64,000 nucleotides of DNA from contig CANNDC010000019.1 of the NCBI GenBank assembly GCA_947503265.1, forward strand, positions 1-64,000, written 5' to 3'. This stretch comes from an uncultured Alteromonadaceae bacterium. Its GTDB lineage: Bacteria > Pseudomonadota > Gammaproteobacteria > Enterobacterales > Alteromonadaceae. Shown here one piece after another: positions 52,485 through 58,789 of this stretch (position 1 is its first letter; the number at the start of each line of letters is the position of its first letter). A model generated the notes under the pieces. That model was not told the DNA's origin and searched no databases. It was given only the letters and a program-made list of their open reading frames with translations. Position numbers and translations under genes: made by a program.

Positions 52485-53383
52485 TTATTGTTCTCTCTGT
52501 ATATTTCGTTCATTCCCGCAAGGAAACATTCATCACCATCGACAGCTTCGGCATTGATCTCTAACTTTTCACAAGCCATTTGGTATCTGTTACACAATTG
52601 CGGCGAGCCCACTAAAAAGACGGTTTGTTGCTTAATATTTCGTAATTCAAACCCAATTAACATTCCTGAAAGGTAATCTAGAACGCCGTCATCCGATATC
52701 TGTTTGAATAACCAGCTTGTTCTTGCCAGAAACAGACGATTTGACAACTCTCCATCTTGAGAATCCACTACTCCTTTAAGAAAGGCATCAGAATTCTGCG
52801 AACTAGTGAGTGTAAACCCTTTGCCCAAAATACTGTGTTTCGACAATATTGAATACAATTCACCTGTCATGTAGGTGGCAATACTCTTAATCTTGTCATC
52901 TTGGTATGTGACATGTTTGCTGTGTGTTCCCGGTAAAATAGCGGAAAAGTCTGATAGTTCACGCTTCTTGGCTAATCCAAAAACCTGAATCTCTTCTCCA
53001 CGCATAACTTCGTAGTTAGCATTACTATTCTCATGAGAAACCCCAGGTAATATGATCGCCTTCGGACCCCAAGGTAAGTTCGAACGATATGCTTTTTCTA
53101 ACATATCTTGAACGCCAACTGAGGTTGAGACATAGTCAACATTTACCCAACCTTTCGCCGAACCAACCATACCCGCCATATAAATGGGTAATTTTCCGTA
53201 ATCGAGCAACCAATTTTTTAAGATAGATTCAAGGGTTTCGGCAAATGCGCCTTCAGGTACTTCAAGTAACCCCTGACTAAGCGCTTTTCGATCTATTAAT
53301 TCGTTATTCTCACCCAGAGCAAACGCCCTAAAATTAGACGTTCCCCAGTCAATAACCAAATATTTAATATTGTCGTGATTCAT
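52481..53383 (-). CDS. dgoK: 2-keto-3-deoxygalactonate kinase (DgoK)
   Basis: A 300-residue kinase of the DgoK family, with the N-terminal nucleotide-binding phrase VIDWGTSNFRAFAL, MAGMVGSAKGW, VMRGEEIQVFG and LPGTHSKHVTY. It phosphorylates 2-keto-3-deoxy-D-galactonate with ATP for the DgoA aldolase. The preceding porter gene ends 9 bp upstream. In carrageenan degraders the same kinase type acts on the product of 3,6-anhydro-D-galactose oxidation and ring opening, which is the likely use here. Confidence 0.92.
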   Translation of the reverse strand: MNHDNIKYLVIDWGTSNFRAFALGENNELIDRKALSQGLLEVPEGAFAETLESILKNWLLDYGKLPIYMAGMVGSAKGWVNVDYVSTSVGVQDMLEKAYRSNLPWGPKAIILPGVSHENSNANYEVMRGEEIQVFGLAKKRELSDFSAILPGTHSKHVTYQDDKIKSIATYMTGELYSILSKHSILGKGFTLTSSQNSDAFLKGVVDSQDGELSNRLFLARTSWLFKQISDDGVLDYLSGMLIGFELRNIKQQTVFLVGSPQLCNRYQMACEKLEINAEAVDGDECFLAGMNEIYRENNK

Positions 53384-53392
53384 GTATTTCGT

Positions 53393-54961
53393 TTAACCCT
53401 TAACTAGTTCTCGTTCAATATCTTCGATACTTTTGCCCTTAGTTTCAGGCAATAGCGCCCACATGATAACTAAGCCTATCAACCCCAAGCCAGCATAAAT
53501 GAGGAAAATATTCGAAACGCCTAAATTATCAAGTTGCCAAGGGAAGAATTGTTGGATTGACCAGGAAGAAACAGTTTGTACCAAAGCGGCGAAAGGAAGC
53601 GCGACACTGCGGACCGAGTTGGGGAAAACTTCCGAGAAAATCACCCACATAATGGGTCCAATTGACATATTAAACGCTGCTAAGAACGCAAAGATACCAA
53701 ACAAAACTAAAGCAGCATTAATTCCTTGTATAGAACCATTAATCATAAAGCCAGTTACTATGGGAACTTCTTTTTTATCAAATATTGCGGAGATCTCAGT
53801 TTTCAAGTCAACGTCATTATCAAAGGTTTTACCTCGCACTAGTTCGAGTTTTGCTGTATCTATATTTTCTGTGGCGAAATCCTCCTGAATCTGAGCCACT
53901 GCGTTGTCGTCAAAGACATAGTTAGCTTGACTAAATCCGTACCAAGTTGAGCCATGTGCAACAACGACCAACACCAAACCAACAATAGTTAAAAATCGGC
54001 GACCGAGTTTTTCAACAAAACTGATTGCTATGACGGTTGCCAACAAACCGACCACACCGGTTGTAATAGTTTGCATAAATGTATCTTCAACACTCATACC
54101 CACTTGTTCGAAAACCATAGGAGCGAAAAACAATACAGCATTCATACCAGTTGCACCCTGCACTATCGCATAAACAACGGCAATGAATAGTACGAAACGC
54201 ATTTTCTTACTGAAAAGCTCGCCGAGTTGTTCAAAAGTATCTTTCTTAGGTTCGTTATGCAGGCTGTCTTCAACCTGTTTGATTAGTTCGTCGCCTTTCT
54301 CTGCATCGTCAATCAGAGCAAAAACTTCTTTTGCTTCTTTATTTCTGCCTTGCTTGACTAACCAACGAGGGGATTCTGGTATTTTGAGCAATAGCCCTAT
54401 CCAAACTGCGTTGGCGATTAACTCTGCTCCCAGCATGACGCGCCAAACATTATCATTGGTCAACCACTGGATATCCGCAATTGCTTGTATAAGGAAATAA
54501 TTAATAATGAATGCCAACAGTAAACCTAAACCAATCATAAACTGGTTGATTGATACAAATTTACCGCGAGTTTCAGGTGGCGCAATTTCGCCTATGTACA
54601 TGGCTGAAACCGTTATAGAGGCAAATGCAACACCGCCGATAAATCGCCCAACAATTAACATTTCGAAGTTGAGAGCAAGGGAAGAAACAATAGAAGAGAT
54701 TGAGTAAGTGATACCAATAGCAAGTAGTACTTTTGCACGACCAAACTTTTCGCACAAGGTACCAGTAAAGAACAAGGCAATAATAACGCCAAACAAGGCA
54801 CAGCTTACCAACGTACCCTGTTGGATACTGTCTAGCTCAAACAATGAGCTTACAAATCGCACAGCTCCCGAGATATTTGCGGCATCAAGACCAAAAACAA
54901 ATCCGCCGAATGCGGCGATTAAGGAATACTGAGTGACTCTTGCATTAGCTTTGTTATTCAT
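53393..54961 (-). CDS. MFS sugar porter of the D-galacto branch
   Basis: A 12-helix sugar porter of about 522 residues, with FVFGLDAANISG in helix 1, CEKFGRAKVL, PESPRWLVKQGR, SIGPIMWVIFSEVFP and PETKGKSIEDIE. I prefer the ATG at 54961, with AGGAA about 10 nt upstream; reading from the TTG at 54970 would leave no spacing. Like the porter at 14104 it has a long insertion between helices 9 and 10 (NAVAQIQEDFATENID through FDKKEVPIV). It likely imports anhydro-D-galactose, galactose or small carrageenan products. It leads the operon porter - dgoK - dgoA, with an operator-like site upstream. Confidence 0.9.
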   Translation of the reverse strand: MNNKANARVTQYSLIAAFGGFVFGLDAANISGAVRFVSSLFELDSIQQGTLVSCALFGVIIALFFTGTLCEKFGRAKVLLAIGITYSISSIVSSLALNFEMLIVGRFIGGVAFASITVSAMYIGEIAPPETRGKFVSINQFMIGLGLLLAFIINYFLIQAIADIQWLTNDNVWRVMLGAELIANAVWIGLLLKIPESPRWLVKQGRNKEAKEVFALIDDAEKGDELIKQVEDSLHNEPKKDTFEQLGELFSKKMRFVLFIAVVYAIVQGATGMNAVLFFAPMVFEQVGMSVEDTFMQTITTGVVGLLATVIAISFVEKLGRRFLTIVGLVLVVVAHGSTWYGFSQANYVFDDNAVAQIQEDFATENIDTAKLELVRGKTFDNDVDLKTEISAIFDKKEVPIVTGFMINGSIQGINAALVLFGIFAFLAAFNMSIGPIMWVIFSEVFPNSVRSVALPFAALVQTVSSWSIQQFFPWQLDNLGVSNIFLIYAGLGLIGLVIMWALLPETKGKSIEDIERELVKG

Positions 54962-54995
54962 ATTTGCCAAGTTCCTATGTACATACTATTTAACT

Positions 54996-55010
54996 AAACA
55001 TATTATGTAT
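54996..55010. promoter_or_regulatory. AAACATATTATGTAT site before the porter-dgoK-dgoA operon
   Basis: One mismatch from the AAACATATTATGTTT consensus, about 35 bp upstream of the porter ATG. Confidence 0.6.
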
Positions 55011-55125
55011 GAATTATTTTAAAACACAATGTTTCATTAGTGTTAATGAAATGATTCCCGCTTAGATTGGTACATAGTGACTAATTCAAGCATTTGATTA
55101 ATAACTATTTTAGGTACTTTACAGT

Positions 55126-56187
55126 ATGTTTTATAATCGATTGGCACAATTTATTACAAACCTTGTTTCTGGGCTTTGTTTGACGCTTTGTTTGATTTCT
55201 AATGGCGCACTCGCTGAGCAAAACACCACCAAATTATTTTCAATCCTACCGGATAACTGCCCTACGCCGGACGCGTTTGATATAGCACCAAATGGCAGTT
55301 TGACGCTTTCTTGCCCAAACTTTGCCAACCGTAAATTAGAAGGTGAATTACTTTCGCTGTCCGAAAATGGAGAGGTTACACACTTAGCTACAGTGCCTAG
55401 ACTGGCAGAAAACAAGAAATCCAATCCAATGGGAATTGCTTATGGAGATGATGGCAGCCTTTATGTCGCAGATTCAAGAGGCGTTAAAAAAGGTCGAATT
55501 CTTAAACTCACTTTCGTCGAAAATAAATTAGTCAATACTGAAATCATTGCTAGCGGGTTAAATCCAAATGGTTTGAGATATCACCAAGGAGCCATTTATG
55601 CCACCCAGCTTAATATGCCCAAGGTGAAATCGGACAAAAATACCAGTGGTATTTATCGTTTTCTTGAAACGGACAGAAATCTCAGGGTCACTAATACCCT
55701 TGAGGACAAGAACTTAATCTTCCATACCCAGACAAATAATCCTGATAAACAAATAGGGCTTGATGGATTGGCTTTTGATTCAAATGGTTATTTATACACA
55801 GCTAATTTGGGAGACGGTACAGTGCATAAATTGACTCTTAATGACTCAGGTATGGTGGTCTCTCAAGAAATATTCGCAACTGCACCAGCCAGTGCGTCAG
55901 TTGATGGGATGATATTTGACGAAAAAGATAATATGTATTTGGCCGGTTTTGCTAGCAATCAGATAATAAAAATTACACCAGATAGAGACATATCTGTATT
56001 AGTTGATTTCCCAGACAACGATGGCTCAGATGGCCAGTTGGATCAACCAGCGGATCTAATGATTTATAAAAATAAGCTAGTAATTTCGAACTTTGATCTT
56101 ATGGTAGGTAAAGGATTTGAGAACACTAAACACTCTAAACCTTACACTATTTCATATCTTACGCTTTCAGATACTGACCAAGAATAA
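55126..56187 (+). CDS. Secreted SMP-30/lactonase-like beta-propeller protein
   Basis: The 353-residue protein has a signal peptide (SGLCLTLCLISNGALAEQ) and repeated propeller strands: AYGDDGSLYVADSRGV, GLNPNGLRY, IGLDGLAFDSNGYLYTANLGDG and VDGMIFDEKDNMYLAGFA. This is the SMP-30/gluconolactonase/NHL-like fold. It differs from the lipoprotein at 8887 and lacks its EGP-type metal motif in the same form, so activity is uncertain. It diverges from the porter-dgoK-dgoA operon and could share its regulation. It may hydrolyse an exported lactone or bind sugar acids. Confidence 0.75.
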   Translation: MFYNRLAQFITNLVSGLCLTLCLISNGALAEQNTTKLFSILPDNCPTPDAFDIAPNGSLTLSCPNFANRKLEGELLSLSENGEVTHLATVPRLAENKKSNPMGIAYGDDGSLYVADSRGVKKGRILKLTFVENKLVNTEIIASGLNPNGLRYHQGAIYATQLNMPKVKSDKNTSGIYRFLETDRNLRVTNTLEDKNLIFHTQTNNPDKQIGLDGLAFDSNGYLYTANLGDGTVHKLTLNDSGMVVSQEIFATAPASASVDGMIFDEKDNMYLAGFASNQIIKITPDRDISVLVDFPDNDGSDGQLDQPADLMIYKNKLVISNFDLMVGKGFENTKHSKPYTISYLTLSDTDQE

Positions 56188-56291
56188 GATGTATTGAGGT
56201 CTTCTTTGTATAAAAGCTGTACTTTTTCATTTATTTTTGTATTATTCGTTACATATAATTATGATAAATAGCAACGTAGATTTCATATTAA

Positions 56292-56903
56292 ATGATAAAA
56301 AATAAAGCAGGAAGACCTCGCGCCTTTGATAAAGATGTCGCCCTGAAATCCGCCATGCATGTGTTTTGGACTAAGGGCTATGAAGGCGCTTCAATGAGAG
56401 ACTTAACTCAAGCAATGGGAATTAACAGCCCTAGTTTGTATGCTGTGTTTGGTGATAAACGAAAACTTTATCTGGAAGCGATCAATTGTTATGCATCTAG
56501 TGATGCATGCGCCCCCCTAGTCGCATTTGAAACTGAACCTGACATTCACAAAGCAGTAAGAGCGTTTTTGTATGCCGTAGTCGATTACAGCACAACAAAC
56601 GAAAGTGGCGCTAAAGGATGTTTTCTAAGCTCAAGCGTGTCAACTAGCTGCGGAGAAGTCGAGGGCGCAGACGACTTATTACGCCTTGCGATTAACGATA
56701 CCGATGCGAGATTATGTCGACGATTTGAGCTGGAAAGAGCTAGAGGAGAATTACCAGATAGCTTCCCTTCAATGGAAAGAGCTAAAACCTTATTTGATTT
56801 ACGCCAAGGGTTGGTTTTTCGTGCTAGAGCGGGAATAGAACAGGCCAGTTTGTCAGAGAATATTGAGTTTAGTGCAAAAATGGTACTTGCTGCGCCTGAA
56901 TAG
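56292..56903 (+). CDS. TetR/AcrR-family transcriptional regulator
   Basis: A 203-residue regulator with the N-terminal TetR helix-turn-helix: GRPRAFDKDVALKSAMHVFW, then GYEGASMRDLTQAMGINSPS and LYAVFGDKRKLYLEAI. The C-terminal ligand domain is helical and contains three cysteines (GCFLSSSVSTSC, RLCRRF). It converges on a three-gene operon encoding a membrane protein, an NTF2-like protein and a thiol peroxidase-like protein, which it might control in response to an electrophile or oxidant. I saw no clear palindrome to support this. Confidence 0.88.
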   Translation: MIKNKAGRPRAFDKDVALKSAMHVFWTKGYEGASMRDLTQAMGINSPSLYAVFGDKRKLYLEAINCYASSDACAPLVAFETEPDIHKAVRAFLYAVVDYSTTNESGAKGCFLSSSVSTSCGEVEGADDLLRLAINDTDARLCRRFELERARGELPDSFPSMERAKTLFDLRQGLVFRARAGIEQASLSENIEFSAKMVLAAPE

Positions 56904-56929
56904 TTAGGGGCAGCAAGCTTAGTCTTTTA

Positions 56930-57334
56930 TTAAACCCCTGTATCAGGTTCAGTCCAACGACCAAAAAAAGTATGTTTCGGCTTTCCTCTCACTTGATTTC
57001 CGAGTAAATAAGAAATGGGTAGGAGAATTAAACCTATCAGTGCATGTCCAAAGAAGTCACCGAAAATAACATGTCCCACCAGCGCTAAAATCATATTAAA
57101 GAAATACGCTGCATAAACCATATCTCTCAGATCATTGTATCTGTGGCTCACAATAACCAATACTGCAACAAATTTTAGTAATGCCAATGGATATACTAGA
57201 TAAGTTGGATAGCCAAAAGCTTCAAAATATCCTGCTTGTACATCATGAATTAACACATATGAACCGACCGCCCAACTCAACAGAAATAATAAGATAGCGG
57301 TAGAAAACCAATATAAGATCTTTTTAAACAACAT
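56930..57334 (-). CDS. Four-helix integral membrane protein, unknown function
   Basis: A 134-residue hydrophobic protein with about four transmembrane segments (ILLFLLSWAVGSYVLI, YPLALLKFVAVLVIV, MVYAAYFFNMILALVGHVIF, ALIGLILLPISYLLG). It lies downstream of the NTF2-like and peroxiredoxin-like genes with a 34 bp gap and is probably the last gene of that operon. The C-terminus is short and charged. No family recognised. Confidence 0.7.
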   Translation of the reverse strand: MLFKKILYWFSTAILLFLLSWAVGSYVLIHDVQAGYFEAFGYPTYLVYPLALLKFVAVLVIVSHRYNDLRDMVYAAYFFNMILALVGHVIFGDFFGHALIGLILLPISYLLGNQVRGKPKHTFFGRWTEPDTGV

Positions 57335-57368
57335 TTCATCCTCCTCAATTTAGGTTATCGAATCGCCG

Positions 57369-57767
57369 TTATTGTTGCTCTGGGCTCAAAACAATCACTT
57401 CACGCAATACTTGCCAGCGATCGTCTTGAAACACCAAGTCGATGCTGAGTGTCAATATCATGTTGATACCACTCAAGTCATTTTTGCGTTTTAACAGAAC
57501 ATGCGCTTTGTCGTCTTTCACCTCAACTAGATGATACTTTGCCCACATATTCATAGGGGGATCACCCGCCTCTTTTTTCGACTTAAATAACGAGATAAAC
57601 CCTTGCTTATCAGCTTTATTTACATTGTCATCAGCATCTACCATTATGACCTCAAGTTCGTCATGATATATACGATCAAGTACATCAGTATCATAAGAAG
57701 TTGCAGTTTGAATTAGGTTATCAATGACTTCACGTACTGATTTCTGTTGACTGTTTTTTAATGTCAT
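57369..57767 (-). CDS. NTF2/SnoaL-like (DUF4440-type) protein
   Basis: A 132-residue cone-fold protein. The pattern helix - YDTDVLDRIYHDELEVIMVD - ADKQGFISLFKS - HVLLKRKN - FQDDRWQVLREVIVL is typical of DUF4440/SnoaL-like proteins, which bind small hydrophobic molecules and sometimes catalyse isomerisation. No signal peptide. It overlaps the peroxiredoxin-like gene by 4 bp, so translation is coupled. The substrate is unknown. Confidence 0.75.
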   Translation of the reverse strand: MTLKNSQQKSVREVIDNLIQTATSYDTDVLDRIYHDELEVIMVDADDNVNKADKQGFISLFKSKKEAGDPPMNMWAKYHLVEVKDDKAHVLLKRKNDLSGINMILTLSIDLVFQDDRWQVLREVIVLSPEQQ

Positions 57768-58297
57768 TTGTAAGTTCCTCTAACAGGATATTTGTTGTCA
57801 GGGTTGCGAATAAAATTCAATCCCATGAGAATAGATTTCAATTCAGGTCTTGCGAATGGTGCGTTGGATATATCAATGATTTGAATGTTGCCTTCGTCAT
57901 TGATCACAAACAAACCAGGTTCAGCAAAAGGACGATCGGTTTCCTCTGGTGAACGTGGATTGGAAATATATAAGCCCAGAGACTGCATCTGCTCGATGGT
58001 TAAGTCATACCCGACGTCATACTTAGGATTGACTTGTTGTAGATGTTGTCTGGCTTTTTCTTCAGAATCCGCAGACACAACCGCAACATCGACTCCCAAC
58101 TCATTTATTTGTGGTAGTAACTGGTTCAGTTCATTCAAATAACGTGTACAGAGGGGGCAATGCGCTCCTCGATACACAATTACGAGTTGCCAATCAAATG
58201 CTTGTTTGGGCTCACCTAGGGTTAAGGTGCCTCTACCAAGTTTTGGTACTTGTAGCTTTGGAAACGACTCTCCCGCCGCTAATTTCATTGAGTTCAT
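57764..58297 (-). CDS. Peroxiredoxin-like (AhpC/TSA) protein
   Basis: The 177-residue thioredoxin-fold protein has VIVYRGAHCPLCTRYLNEL, a CxxC at the peroxiredoxin active site, then VAVVSADSEEKARQHL and PGLFVINDEGNI. It belongs to the peroxiredoxin-like group that reduces peroxides or acts as a thiol-disulfide enzyme. It is cytoplasmic and the first gene of the operon with the NTF2-like and membrane proteins. The nearby TetR gene and this operon look like an oxidative or electrophile stress unit. Confidence 0.83.
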   Translation of the reverse strand: MNSMKLAAGESFPKLQVPKLGRGTLTLGEPKQAFDWQLVIVYRGAHCPLCTRYLNELNQLLPQINELGVDVAVVSADSEEKARQHLQQVNPKYDVGYDLTIEQMQSLGLYISNPRSPEETDRPFAEPGLFVINDEGNIQIIDISNAPFARPELKSILMGLNFIRNPDNKYPVRGTYK

Positions 58298-58364
58298 ATT
58301 AGATATTCCTATTTTTCTGATGCTCAGTTGAGCATTGTTTCTTAAGGTGATATTGGTTTTGTTT

Positions 58365-58523
58365 GCCTATCTGCCTATCTGCCTATCTGCCTATTTGCCT
58401 ATTTGCCTATTTGCCTATTTGCCTATCTGCCTATCTGCCTATCTGCCTATCTGGCTACCTGGCTACCTGGCTATCTGCCTATCTGCCTATCTGCCTATCT
58501 GCCTATCTGGCTATCTGGCTATC
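58365..58523. repeat. 8-bp tandem repeat tract (GCCTATCT), about 20 units
   Basis: A 159-bp run of the octamer GCCTATCT and its variants GCCTATTT, GGCTACCT and GGCTATCT. The variants are clustered: four GCCTATTT in a row, two GGCTACCT in a row. This points to expansion by slippage and local homogenisation. It lies between the divergent starts of the peroxiredoxin-like gene and the GH50 agarase gene. Confidence 0.95.
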
Positions 58524-58746
58524 AATTATTTTTTTATGCTAGAACAATTACCGCCATTAATTTTGTAACATTCAATATATATTTAAATATGGTTTTCTAC
58601 AACCATAAATTTAACGATCGTTACAATATAAAGTAAAAATTGAGAAATAAAGGAAATAAAAAGAGATAAAAGAAGCAAGAGTAAAGTGTCAGCGAGCAAA
58701 GCGATATATTTTGAGAAGTAAAAATTGCTTAACAACTAACCATTTA

Positions 58747-58758
58747 ATTGTTAACATT
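58747..58758. promoter_or_regulatory. ATTGTTAACATT site before the GH50 agarase
   Basis: One base from the perfect ATTGTTAACAAT palindrome, 32 bp upstream of the agarase ATG. It suggests that the agarase shares control with the anhydro-L-galactose operon 37 kb away. Confidence 0.6.
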
Positions 58759-58789
58759 TAAACTTATTTATTAACCAAGGTAGCGTAAA

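Larger units (their letters stand above)
58298..58789. other. Intergenic region with tandem repeat and agarase promoter
   Basis: Holds the 8-bp repeat tract (58365-58523), then about 220 bp of AT-rich sequence and a TTGTTAACA-type operator 32 bp before the GH50 start. The open frames running through the repeat (encoding LPICLSAY-type repeats) have no gene-like features. Confidence 0.6.

Noticed and set aside
58365..58523. CRISPR-like array
   Set aside because: The units are contiguous octamers without spacers and there are no cas genes.
58335..58636. Plus-strand frames encoding cysteine/tyrosine-rich repeats
   Set aside because: They are translations of the 8-bp tandem repeat, which is open in several frames simply because the unit lacks stop codons.
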